Assembly (NCBI GenBank): GCA_008729055.1
Contig: SDUX01000004.1
Span: 5,286,559-5,350,558 of the forward strand
DNA length: 64,000 nt
Reading direction: 5' to 3'
Source: Pyropia haitanensis
Taxonomy: Eukaryota > Rhodophyta > Bangiophyceae > Bangiales > Bangiaceae
The notes under the pieces: generated by a model
What the model was told of the DNA's origin: nothing
What the model saw: the letters and a program-made list of their open reading frames with translations, nothing else
Database searches by the model: none
Shown here: positions 53,125 through 63,999 of the stretch, in pieces
How positions within the stretch are numbered: position 1 is the stretch's first letter
Layout of the letters: each line of letters begins with the position of its first letter
Position numbers and translations under genes: made by a program

Positions 53125-53196
53125 GCCCGCCTTGCGCAGCGCGTGGCGGAAGCGCACCAGGGGGGTGTACGCCCCGCGGGATGCCATCGTTGCCAT
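52199..53196 (-). CDS. Partly resolved multi-exon gene, product unknown
   Basis: Protein-like minus-strand segments separated by splice signals suggest a gene, but the full model is not solved. The first exon probably begins MATMASRGAYTPLVRFRHAL (53196 or 53187). It runs through poly-Gly and VQVASPSTVADGAGA to a GTATGT donor near 52948. A middle segment around 52600-52660 reads CPVVHAGRAAALTRQLWDTR. The clearest exon is 52199-52334, with a TTTCTGCAG acceptor and a GTACGT donor. It encodes PAAAKASPASRHPSVRLDKA then PPRSRLTTDEMDAVM. Further exon(s) must lie below 52193. I do not recognise the family. The GTACGT donor is the window's favourite splice signal and is the best evidence that the minus strand is coding here. 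The large overlapping plus-strand open frame is C-run translation and was not accepted. Confidence 0.42.
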
Positions 53197-54137
53197 CGAC
53201 GCTGCCGCCGTTGCTGCCGCTGCTGCCGCCGCTGCTGCCGCTGCCGCCACCGCCGGCCGTTGTCCACGCGGGGAAGGGGGTGGGCGGCGGGGGAGCGGGG
53301 CGGCGTCGGGAGGAGGGCGGGCGCGGGGCGGTGGCGGCGGGATCGACCGCCGGCGCGGCGGTGCCGTCCCCCCCCTCTGTTGCCCGTCTCGATCAACACG
53401 TCCCAGATTGCCGTCTGTCACGTCCGTCGATCCGGTGGTCGCACTCGGCGGGACGGCGCCACTTTGTGGACAGAATCCCATTCCAACACACACACACACA
53501 CACACAAGTCATCCAGACTTTGCAGCGCCGTGCGCCTCTGTCGCGAGGGTGCGCGGCGAGTACTTTTTTTTTCCAACACGCTCACAGACGATGCGATGCG
53601 GTACGACGACCGGTCGGTCACTCTCCCTGGTGGGGGCGCCCGCCCGGCTCCCAAAATTTCGCTGCCACGAGGCGCACCCGGCCCGCCGCGCGCCGCGGCG
53701 CGGCCGCCACCCCCCGCCCCGCGGTGCGCGCGGGCCCAGGACCAGCCGCGGTACCGCCACGACCGCGGGGTGGCCTGCCGCCCCTGCAGACCGCCCCCCC
53801 GCGGCGAGGGGCGGACGGCCCTCCCCCCCGCGCCCCGCGCACCGTCCGTCGCCCACGCTCACCGTCGCCATCCCTTTGCCCTTCCCCCCCCCCCCAACCC
53901 CCCCCTCCCCCCCCCCCCCAACCCCCCCCCCCCACCCCCCTCAACCCCCCCCCACCCCCCCCAACTCCCCCCCACCCCCCCCAACCCCGCCGCCGCCCCT
54001 CCCCCCCTCCCCCTCATCCCCGCCGTTGGACGACGGCACCGGCCGCCCCCGCCGCGCGGCCGCGCGGCGCCGCCGCGCGTCGTGCGGCGGCCCGGCGGCG
54101 TGCCGCCGCGGCCCGCGTCGTCTGGCGTGCGCGCCGC

Positions 54138-54169
<32 letters not shown>

Positions 54170-54332
54170 TGCGGCCGCCGCGCGGGTCTGCGAGCGTGCG
54201 CCCTCGTGGCCGCCGCCGCCCGCCCGGCCTGCGCGGTCGGCCGCGCCCGCGGCGCGGCGGCACGGCACGGTGGATCCGCCGCCGCCCCGGCCGTGGGCGG
54301 CGGCCGCGGCGGCGGCTCCGCCGCGGCGGGCA
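53197..54332. other. Divergent region with CA microsatellite and C-run block
   Basis: Contains a (CA)n microsatellite at about 53486-53506, a T-run at about 53563-53572, and a block at 53880-54010 that is almost entirely C with scattered AA/TC. The T-run lies about 370 bp upstream of the proposed minus-strand start. No gene recognised. Confidence 0.45.
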
Positions 54333-54936
54333 ATGGACATGAGCGACCTCGACGCCGCGCTGTCCCGCGTCACCGCCCCGCGCTGGGCAGACCTCTCCCT
54401 CTTGCCCGTGACGACGGGGGGGACGCCGCCGCGGCCGACGGCGGGCGCCGCCGCCGGCCCTGCCGACGCTGCCGCCGCCGTCGCCGCCGCCGACGCCGCC
54501 GCCGCCGACGCCGCCGCCGCCGCCACCCCTGCCGCCGCCGCCGCCGCGGCCGCCGCTACCACCGCCACCGCGGCTGCTGCGGCGGCGGCTGGCGGTACCG
54601 CCGACGGCGGGGCCCCCCCCAACGCTGCCGTGGCGGCCTTCCCGTCAGACGCGGCCGCCGCGGCGGCGGCGGCGGCGGCGGCGGCGGCCGACGCGGAGCC
54701 CGACGATGCGTTCCTGGCGCCCGCGTCGTGGCGTGCGTCCCGTGCCGCCGCGGCGCGGCTGGCGGCGGAGCCGGAGCTCGGCGCCCTCCACCTGTTCCTC
54801 GGCCTGATGGCCGCCGCGGGGGGGGAGCCGCTCGCCGACGCGGACGTGGACTGGACGACCGGCGCCGCGCTGTGCCGCGCGCTGCGGCACCTCACCGCGC
54901 ACCTGCCGCCCGCGCCGCGGGCGTCACCCCGGCCGT

Positions 54937-54968
<32 letters not shown>

Positions 54969-56768
54969 TACCCGCCCGGCGTGGCGGGGGGTGGCTCGCC
55001 GCTCCCGCCCACCCCCCCCCCCCGGCCTCCCCCCCACGCCTCGCGCCCGCCGCCGCCGCCGTCGCGGGCCACGACAGCGTCGCGGCGGCGCGCGCGTCCC
55101 TAGCGGCCTACCCCTGGTCCCGCGTCATGCCACGCCCCGCGGGCGCCGCCCCCCCCCCCCCGGCGGTGACGACGGCGGCGTGCCCGTCGACTGGGCGGGC
55201 GTGCCGCCGTGGGGCCTCCCCGCGTACGTCCTCGCGGCGGGCGTGAATGGGGAGCGGATGGCCGAGGTGGTCGCCGCGCTCGAGGCGGGCGTGACGGAGG
55301 AGACGGCCGCGACGCTGGGGGGGGTCGCCCAGCGCGCGCTGGCCAGCTTGGGCGTCGTCCACGCGGATGATGTGGGCGATGAGGGGGGTGGGGGGGGGAT
55401 GGGCAGGCGGATGGGGAGGCCGACGCCGCCGCGGGGGTGCTCGCCGACGCGCCCATGGGCGATGGGGGGGGGGGGAGGCGCACGACTACCGCGAGGACAC
55501 CATGGCTGGCGGCGGCGGCGGCGGCGGCGGCGGCAGCGGCCGTGGCCGTGGCGGCGTGGGGCATGACATTGACGCGCCGGCAGCGGCGGAACCGCCGCCG
55601 CCGCCGTCGCCCATGAGCGACGGCCCCGGCGTTTCCCCCCCCCCCTCGTCCGAGCCAACGACGGCGGCGGCGCCACCGACGGCGGCGGCGGCGGCGGCGG
55701 CGGCGGTGGCCCCCGCGGCGGGCCTACCACCCGCGCTGTCACTGATGAGCGACGCGCCAGACGGCTCACCGGCCGCGCCGGCGACGGCGGCGGCCGCCGC
55801 CGCGGGCGAGGTCTCCCGCGGCGCGCCCTCCCCTGCAGCGGCACCCCCTCCCCCCGCCCGGCCGCGTGCCGTCACCGCCGCGGCGCCCGCCACCGGCGCT
55901 GCCGCGGGTCGCCACCCCGCCGCCGCGGGTGGCACAGCCGCCATCCCCCGCCCCCCGCGGCGGCCAGCCGGCGGCTCCCTCGCACGCCGCGCGCGCGGCA
56001 CGCCGCCGCCGCCGCTGTCATCCACGTCGCGGTCCACCGGCGGCGGCGCCAGTGGCGGCGCCACCGGCACCGGCACCGGCACCGGCACCGGCACCGGCAC
56101 CGGCACCGGCACCGGCACCGGCACCGGCACCGGCACCGGCACCGGCACCGGCACCGGCACCGGCACCGGCACCGGCGCCCGCACCGGCAGGCCAACGCCC
56201 GCACGACGGCGGGCACCCACCGCGCACCCCCCCTCGACGGCCTCAGCGCCCCCCCCCCCCCCGCGGCGCCGCCACACCGCGGCGCCGCGGCGCGTGGGTC
56301 CCCCCCCCCCCCCCCCCCGCGTCGTCCGCGTCGGCAGAGGTGTGGCGGTCCCGCGCGGCGGCGGCCGCGTCGGCCGCGTCGGCGGCCAAGGCGGAGCGCG
56401 ACGCGGCGGCCGCGGCACGGGACGCGGCGGTCGCGGCCGCCGCGGCGGAGCGGCGGTCCACCGCGGCGCTCCGGCGGCGGCTCGCCGCCGCCACCGCCGC
56501 GGTCGCGGCGGGGGGTGGGGGGGGGGTGGCGGCGGCGGTGGGGGCGGCGGCGGGGCGGCCGCCGACGCGCTGCGGCGGGAGAATGTGGGCCTCCGCCGGC
56601 GGCTGCACGACGCGGAGCGGCTGGTGGGGCTGCTCGAGCGGCGGCTGGCGGCGGCGGAGCGGGGGCGCCGCGCGTCGGGGCCGGGGGGGGGGCCGGCGGG
56701 GGGGGGGGGGGCGTCCGCGTCGGCCAAGCGGAAAGCCGCCGCGGGGGTGGGGTTTGGGGGGGGGGGTG

Positions 56769-56821
<53 letters not shown>

Positions 56822-57046
56822 CGCCGCCGCCGCCGCCGCCGCCGCGGGCGGGCGGGCGTGGCGGGTGGACTCGGGAGGGTGAAGGCGGCGGCGGAGGCAG
56901 CTGGGCGGGGGGAATGGGAGCAGCGGAGGAAGGGAATGGGGAGGGGGGAGGGGGATGGGGGAAGTACTCCTCGCAGCCACCGCCGCTGCCGGCTGGCTGC
57001 CCCGGGTGGAGGGGCGAGTTCGCCGCCGCCACTGCCGGCTGGCTGA
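54333..57046 (+). CDS. Unknown protein with C-terminal coiled coil and Thr-Gly repeat (frames broken)
   Basis: Start proposed at MDMSDLDAALSRVTAPRWAD. After a poly-Ala stretch comes a helical region (PASWRASRAAAARLAAEPEL, GALHLFLGLMAAAGGEPLAD and VDWTTGAALCRALRHLTAHL) up to 55103. The sense then jumps frame to DSVAAARASLAAYPWSRVMP, again to VPVDWAGVPPWGLPAYVLAA and LEAGVTEETAATLGGVAQRA, then a low-complexity linker with the Thr-Gly array. It ends in two coiled-coil segments, EVWRSRAAAAASAASAAKAE (about 56337) and LRRENVGLRRRLHDAERLVG, then LLERRLAAAERGRR (about 56570-56680). Frame changes again fall at C/G-runs (55010-55022, 55150-55162, 55466-55476 among others). No family was recognised. 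The final residues and stop are uncertain. Confidence is moderate that a gene exists and low for its limits. Confidence 0.45.
56063..56176. repeat. (ACCGGC)19 hexanucleotide microsatellite
   Basis: Nineteen perfect ACCGGC copies. On the plus strand they encode alternating Thr-Gly; the other frames encode Pro-Ala or His-Arg. The minus strand gives Gly-Ala, Pro-Val or Arg-Cys. It sits in the linker of the unknown coiled-coil gene. Confidence 0.97.
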
Positions 57047-57634
57047 TCGTGTGGAGGCGGGGGTGCGCCGCCGCCGCCGACGGTGCCGACGCGCCGCGGC
57101 GTTGGTTGGCCGACCGCCGGGCGCTCGCGGCGGTCGCTGCCGCCGCCGCCGCCATTGGGCTGCCGCCGCGCCTGGCGGGGCGCGCGCAAGTGGGGCCGGC
57201 GTGGGGTGTGCGCCCCGCGCGACGGCGGCCGTCGCCCCTGGCGTGGATATGGCGGCGGCGGGGGGGGCGGCGGACGGACCGCGCGATAGAGGGACGCCGC
57301 GGCGGCGTCTGTCGCGGCACCCGGCGCCCGGCGGAGCGCACCGGCCACCCACGCACCCGGGCGGTGGGGGCGGCGGCCGGCGTGTTCTGCGGCTGTCGCG
57401 GCTCCCACCCCGCGCGGCGAGCCGGCTGGCAGCCGCGGCCATGCCACGCCCGTGGCGTGGCGGCCACGCCTCCGTATCGGTGGAGGGTCAGGGACGCGGT
57501 CACACTCTCGCCTCCCGCCGCCTATGTTTTTTTTTTTCTTGCGCTTTTTTTTTTTTTAATCCATGACTGCCGCTCCGTGCCGCTCTCACCGACCCGCCCC
57601 CACCCCCCCTGTCCCCCCCTTCCCCTGCTCTGCG
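57047..57634. other. Convergent spacer, no gene recognised
   Basis: Between the end of the unknown coiled-coil gene and the 3' end of the bZIP gene. Two T-runs (about 57525-57538 and 57546-57557) are the only distinct features. Confidence 0.4.
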
Positions 57635-58513
57635 CTACCACCACGGCGGCCGCGGCGGCGGCACCTCCCCCCCCCGGCGTGACGGTGCGTTTGGGGCGTC
57701 CCCCCCCCCCCCGCCGCCGCCCCCACCAGCCAGCGGTGGCGGCGGCGGCGGCGGTGGCGGCGGCGGCGGCGCGTAGTAGCGCGGCGCCGCGGCGTGCAGC
57801 GGCGTCAGCTGGTCGCCCAGGCACGGCGGCGCGGGGCTCGGCGGCCGGCCGGCGGTCCAGCGCGGCGCCCCACCGGCGGGGCCGCCCGGGACGCTGCCGC
57901 CGCCGCCGCTGTGGGGCGGCGGCAGCGGCGGCTCGGGGGTGGCCACCCACGGTGACGGCGACGGCGGCGGCGGTGGGGGTGGCGGCCGCGGCGGCGACGG
58001 CGGCAGCGGCACGCCCGCCGCGGCGCCGCCATCGGCTGCCGCCCGTGGTGGCACCGCCGCCGCCCCCGCGGGGGGGGCGGTGCGGCCGCCGGCGGCGGCG
58101 GGTGCGGCGGCGTCGGCGCCGGCGGCGGCGGCGCCGCCGGCGGTGGCGGCCCGTCGGGCCCGCCGCCGCCCGCGCCGCCGCCACCCCCGCGGCCGGCGGC
58201 GGCTGCGGCCGGCACGGCCGCCGGCGGCGGTCCCCAGTGGGGGCCGCCGCCGCCCGCCGCCGCCGCCACTGCCGCCACGGGCGGTGGCGGCGCCGCGGCA
58301 GCGGCCCAGGGGGGGGGGGGCCACCCGTCGGGCGGGCCCGCCGCCGCCGCCGCGGCGGGCGGCGGCAGCCCGGCCGCTGGGGGGGGGGGGGGCGCCGCGG
58401 GCGGCGCCCATGGCGGCGGCGGTGGCGGCGGCGGCGGCTGGCCGCCGTGCCCGTACGGGTGGGGCCAGCCGGTTGGCGGCGCCGCCGGTGCGCCGCCGTG
58501 GCCGTTGCCGTCC

Positions 58514-58546
<33 letters not shown>

Positions 58547-60774
58547 TGGTGTCCCGGTGGCCCGACGGGCGTCCCCGCGGTCGGCACGGCGGCGCCCCCC
58601 GCCCCTTGACCCGGCGGCTGGGCGCCCGGCGGGGGCTGCCACCCCCCCGCCCCCCACCCCCCCCCCCCCCCCCCCGATCGGGCGAGCGCCCACTGCAGCC
58701 GCTCCACCACCGCCGCCGACGCCGCCGCCTCGCCGCGCGCGCGCTCCGCCGCCGCCCGCGCGGCGACGAGCTCCGCGTCGGTCCGCTCAACGTGCGCCTC
58801 GAGGCTCTTGACGTACACCTCTTGGGCGTACCGCGCGGCGGCGGCGCTGTCCTGGTTCATCCGCAGCCGCCGGCCGTGCTTTTGGGCGTCGGTCAGGCTC
58901 GTGTCGCCTTTGCGGCGGCGCTTGAACCCGCCGCCGCCGCCGCCGCCACCACCACCACCACCGTCGCCGTCACCGCCGCCGCCGCCGCCACCACCGCCGC
59001 TGCCGCCGCGGCGCAGCTGCGTCTTGACCCACACCCGCGCCGCCTCCTTGGCGGCCAGCGCCAGCTGGATGCCCGTCGACCGCAGCGGGGGAGGCGCTAC
59101 CCACGGGCACCCGCCCGTCGCACAGCCCGACGTGTGCGTGTGCGCGCCGCCACCGCCGCCGCCGCCGCCAGTGGCACCGCCGCCGCCGCCGCCGCCGCCA
59201 CCGTCGCCGCCGCCACGGCGGCTCGCCGCGCCACCGCCGCCCACCCCATCCGACGACGTGGCCGCCGAGACGACGCCCGACCACGGCATCCGCGGCAGCG
59301 GCGCCGACCGTGCCGACGGGGACAGCGGCGGCACGGGCGCGCCAGACGTGGCCGCCGCGCCGCCCCCCAGCGGAGGCGACGACCACCCGCCCGCCATGGC
59401 GGCGGCGGCGGCTGGCGCGGCACCACCGCCACCACCACCGCTGAGCGGCCCACCGCTCAGCGCTGGCGACAAGTGCTGTGACGGCGTCGACGGCAGCGCG
59501 GGTGTCCGCCAGCCACCCCCGCCGCCGCTACCGCCGCTGCCGTCTGGGCCGCCGCCTCCACCTGGTCGTGGTGACCAGACGGGCGCGGGCGGCGCGCCGG
59601 GCACGCCCCCCCCCACGCCGCCCCCCGCTACACCCGCTGTTCCCGCTGCCGCCGCTGCTGCTGCCGCCGCGGTGTACCACGCGGTGGGCGGCTGCGCGCG
59701 GACGGCTGCCGCGGCCGTGCCAGCGGTGGCAGCGGTGGGGGCAGGGGTGGGGGTGGGGCGGCTGGCCGCGTTCCCTCCCTCGGATGGGGCCTCCCACCCG
59801 CCGGCACCGGCACCGCCGCCGCCACCACCGCCGCCACCGCCGCCACCACCACCCGCCGGTGCGGGTGGCGGCGCTGCCGGCGGCGGCGGCGCCACGGCAC
59901 GGCCACCCCCTCCCCCGCCACCACCGCCGCCGGCGGGCGCGCCACCTGTCGGCGCCGACACCCCCGACGCGGACGCCGCCGACGGCGGGTCTGACGCGCC
60001 CGGCGGTCGGCAGCTGGCGCCCGCCGCGGCGGCCGCCGCGGGCGCACCCGCACCCCAACCGGCGCCACCGCCGCCATCGCCGCCAGTGGCGGCGGGGGCG
60101 GCGGCGGCGGCGGCGGCGGCGGCGGGTGCCGCTGCTGCGGCCGCTGCCGCGTCGGGCGGGTGCGGCCACCAGCCCATGGGGGGGGGGGCGCCACCGCCGG
60201 GCCGGGCCCCGTCCCCACCCGCACCTTGCCAGCCGCCGTTGCCGTCGCCACCACCGCCTTGCCAGCCGCCGCCGCCTTGCCAGCCGCCGCCGCCTTGCCA
60301 GCCGCCGCCGTAGCCGCCTTGTTGTTGTTGTTGATGCCAGCCGCCGCGGTTGCCGCTGGCGCCTTGCCAGCCGCCGCCTTCACTGCCGCCTCCGTTGCCG
60401 CCGCCGTCGCCGCCGCCTTGCCACCCACCCCCCCTACTGTCGCGTCCGACGGTGGCGCCTGGCCAGCCGCCGCCGCCACCGCCGCTGTCTGTCCAGCCGC
60501 CACGGCCTTGGTCGCCGCGGCGGCCGCCGCCAGAGATGGCAGGCCACCCGCCCGCCGCGGCCGCCAGTGGGGTTGCCTCCCCCCCTGGCCGGGCGCCGCC
60601 GCCGCCACCGCCACTGGCGTCGCCGCCGTGGCTGTCGTCTCCATCACCGCCGGCGTCACCACCACCGCCGCCACCGCTGCCGGGTGGCCGCCCCGACGTA
60701 GTCGGTGCCCCCACGTTTGTCCCAAAGCCGCCGTCGCCTGACCTTGCCGCGGGGGCGCCCCCGTACGCGTCCAT
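57635..60774 (-). CDS. bZIP-like transcription factor with Gly-Trp-Gln repeats
   Basis: Start MDAYGGAPAARSGDGGFGTN at 60774. The N-terminal 200 residues are Gly-rich with repeated GGWQGGGG units, a WHQQQQQGGYGGG block and further GWQG copies, a prion-like composition. A long Ala/Pro/Gly region follows. The recognisable module is at about 58780-59080: STGIQLALAAKEAARVWVKT, then a basic cluster KRRRKGDTSLTDAQKHGRRL, then RMNQDSAAAARYAQEVYVKS with the bZIP N-x7-R spacing, then LEAHVERTDAELVAARAAAE. The first Leu falls ten residues after the Arg, as in bZIPs, but later heptad positions are Thr/Ala, so the zipper is weak. After about 58680 the sequence is Pro/Gly/Ala-rich. A frame change near the G-run 58067-58078 is needed to reach the likely end (LGDQLTPLHAAAPRYYAPPP, stop at 57635); staying in frame ends at 57805. 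DNA binding is inferred from the basic region. Confidence 0.65.
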
Positions 60775-61316
60775 GGCGGGCACCGCCAGCGGGGCGCCTG
60801 GGGGGGAGAGGAGAAGAGGTGGGGGCGGGTCAACAAGGGGGGTGGTGCTGGCTATGCACCCAGAGGGGGGGGGGGCTGGCCGTGGCAGCAGCGCGGTGGG
60901 GATGACAGCCGTCAAGCAGGGAAGCGGGGCCTTGGCTGCCAGGCGCGGGGGAGCGGGGAACCGCCCAGCGTAGCGTCGGCGGCTGGCCACCGTGGCGGCG
61001 GCGGCGGCCGTCGCAGCCGCGTCTGGCTGGCGCCGGCGAGCCGTGAAAGGTGGCGCACACCGCCTGCCACTGTCTGCGCCGCCGCCCCCGCGGGGTGGCC
61101 GGCCGCGCAAGAAGGCACAGACTGCCGCCAGAGAGCAGCGAGAGGAGAGGGCGGGGGGGGGGAGATGTTCGCGAGCGAGCCGTGAAGGAGCGTCGCGGAG
61201 TGCTGCTGCGGCGGCGGCGGTGGCCGTGGCGGTGGCGGCGGTAGCGGTGGCCGTCTCAGCGGCGGTCTTCGGACGGATGAGGATGAAGGGGGAGGTAAAG
61301 GGGAAGCAGCGTGAAC

Positions 61317-61349
<33 letters not shown>

Positions 61350-63789
61350 TTGGTGAGTCGACGCATGCGCGAGGTGAGCACCACCGGCCAGACCAGCCGG
61401 GTTGCCCAGGCAGCCGCGGCGGTGGTTAAAATGCCCGGTCGCCAATGACCACTGGAGCCGCACCGGCTGGGCCGGCCGCTGCGCCGAGGCTGTGTCGCGC
61501 CGGGCGGGACGACCTGAGCTGACACGCCCGCCAAACGCGATGCCCCGAGCCCACCCGTTCCCTCCCCCTCCCCCCCCCCCGACGCTCTGACCTCCTCGCT
61601 CCCCTCACCCCCCCCCCCCCTGGCACCCCCCGCCGCCCCTCCTCCCCCCGCGCTGCCCATAGTGGGCAAGGGACCGCGCCAGCAGGGGGCGGCGGGGCGA
61701 GGGACTTTGCGCCACGAGACTGCGCCCGCTGGTCGCTCGGGCGAGGGCGTCGGCGGCGCCCGCGTGCCGCCGGTTGGACTGAGGCGAGCCAGCAGGGCTG
61801 GCTGGTCATCCCCCCTCCCCCACCTTCCAGGGACTCACCCCCCCCCCCCCCCCCCCCCCCTCTGCATTGCACCCCTGTTGAGCGTTTTCCTGGCAGCCAA
61901 TCACACTACGGCAGCGGGCGGCTAACGGGAATGGATTTGCGGTCACGGACGCACGTCAACTGGAGCTTTGCAGGTTTGCTGGCAGGATGGGGAGACCAGC
62001 AACGCACCCTCCCCGAGTTGGTGTGCGCCCGCTAGGGCGCGGGAGGTGGCGGATCCCGTCCGCAGATCGCGCAAGAGGATCCCTCTGAGGGGGGGGCGCC
62101 AGCCAGCGCGGGGCCCGCGGTGGGACGCTTCTTCTCGCCCGAGACGGAAGGAGCGGGCGAGAATGGAAGACCGCCGACCGGAGGGAGCCTAAATCGCGGT
62201 CCGTCTCACGGGACCACGACGGCCGCCACCAGAGGGACAGCTCTGGAAGAGGCGTGGGGGGGGGGCGTTTCTTCCAATCGAGGTGGCGTTGAGCACCGGG
62301 CGTGCTCATTGGTCGACGAGTGCACCCCATAGGAGAACCCCTGTGAGGAGGGTGGCTCTGGAAGGGACACACCCCATGTCATGCGCAGGACTCGGTACAA
62401 GCCCAAGCCGACGCTACAACCGCCCGCCGTCTGGCCATCACTGGCCACACTTCCGCTTCAGCCGGGAAGGGGGGGGTGTCATCCTCCCCCCCCTTCCTCA
62501 CCCAAAGTGAGGGGGCATCGCCCCCCGCACGGCGGACCGCAGGGAGGGGGAGGGTGCGGGGGTGGGCGCGCGGCCAGCGTGGGTCGGTGGCCCGATGCTG
62601 GGCATTCCCGCTTCCCGCAGTGCCGCTGACGCGCCTCACCAGAGATCCACCCGGGCCCGTCGCGGGCGCCTAAAGAGAGAGGAAGGAGCCGACGCCTCGT
62701 GTCTTGTCCCACCGCCCGTGTCAGCGCGCGGCGCGTGGCTGGGAAGGGTTCCCCCGCGAGTTGCAGTCGCGACCGACCCCACGCGATCCCTACCGCCCGT
62801 GTGTCGCAAACAGATATGGCTGTTGAGGATCTGGGCGACCGTGGTGGGGTGGCGGTGGCGGCGCTTCTCGGCGGGTCTGAAGCGACACCCTCCACCAACG
62901 GTTGGATCGCCAGCGAGGCAGTGGCCGAAGCGGCGCAGCAAGCGCCATTCACGCGGGTGCGGGCTCAATCGTCGTGCCACCCGATTGGCCGGCCAGGCCA
63001 CCCCCATAGGAATGGCCCGTCCTGGGGGCGGCGGCTGCTGCGGCCAATCGTAACACACGCCGCGTAGCGAGGGGCGGTTGCGTGTTGCGTCTTGCGCTTG
63101 GCGGCGGAGGGGGTTGACGTTGTATGTGTGCACACGGGCATGGCTGGCGGCGCGCGCAGGCGGGCGGCCGCATGGCGCCGCGAGGGTGAGGCACCCGCGT
63201 GGCGCGCCGACAAGGCCAGTGATGGCGCTGTCCTTGGCGTGGTCGGGCAGGGGGGGGGGGTTCGCACCCGCGCCGTCCTTGGTCTGCACAAGCGACCTTG
63301 CGCCCGCGTCACTGGCAGCGGGAGACGGCTGGGGAGAAAGCCGCTGCCGGCAGGCTCCGGCGGGTGCATGGCAGGCCATCCAAACCGGCAACTGTCGACG
63401 TGGACTGCTGGCGTTCCACCCGCCGGCAACTCTTGGCCGCGGCGCGCGCCGCGGGACACCCGACTTGGCTGGTCCCCAGGCAGCGGAGGGCAGTGGTCGA
63501 CAGCACATCGAGAGAAGGGGCGGGCGACGGCGGCGCGCGCAGGGAGGGGTGGCACCAGCGGTGGGGCGCGGACCGTGGGCGGGAGAAAGCGGGCGGGGAG
63601 TGACGACGCCGCCCTCCCATCGAGGTCGTATCGGATGGAAGAAGACCGCGTGCCCCGCAGCAGAGCTGGTGACGGCTGGGGTGGGACCCGCCCCGGGCGT
63701 GGGACGCGGTCCAACCCGCGCCACGTGCGGCCGTGTCCCTTACGCGCGCTGCGTGGGCGGCGGGAGGTGGGGGTGAAGGGGGGGGGGGG

Positions 63790-63884
63790 TGGGCGGATGG
63801 ACGCGGTGGGGGGGGGGGGACGGACGCGGTGGGGGGGGAGGACGGACGCGGTGGGGGGGGGAGGACGGACGCGGTGGGGGGGTG
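63790..63884. repeat. Short minisatellite, four G-rich units
   Basis: Four tandem units built on GGACGGACGCGGTGGGGGGG, with unit length varying between about 22 and 27 bp through the G-run. Confidence 0.85.
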
Positions 63885-63942
63885 TGCCAGGCGCCGCGGC
63901 GGGCGCGTGCGCCACGCTGCCACCGCTGCGCGCCGCGCACCC

Positions 63943-63999
63943 ACTGGGCGGTCCGCCCTAGCGGGTGCTCGACGCGCCCCCAGTGGGCGGTCCGCCCTA
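63943..63999. repeat. Tandem palindrome-bearing repeat at the window edge
   Basis: Two copies of (A)(C/G)TGGGCGGTCCGCCCTA, 39 bp apart. Each contains the perfect inverted repeat GGGCGG-T-CCGCCC. The second copy ends at the window boundary, so the array may continue. Confidence 0.85.

Noticed and set aside
51666..55103. Plus-strand open frame of about 1145 codons
   Set aside because: Most of it is translated C-runs. Only the part after 54333 (MDMSDLDAAL) looks protein-like and was kept.
62816..63067. Possible small gene starting MAVEDLGDRGG
   Set aside because: Start context and composition are acceptable, but there is no conserved motif, no plausible promoter and no splice evidence.
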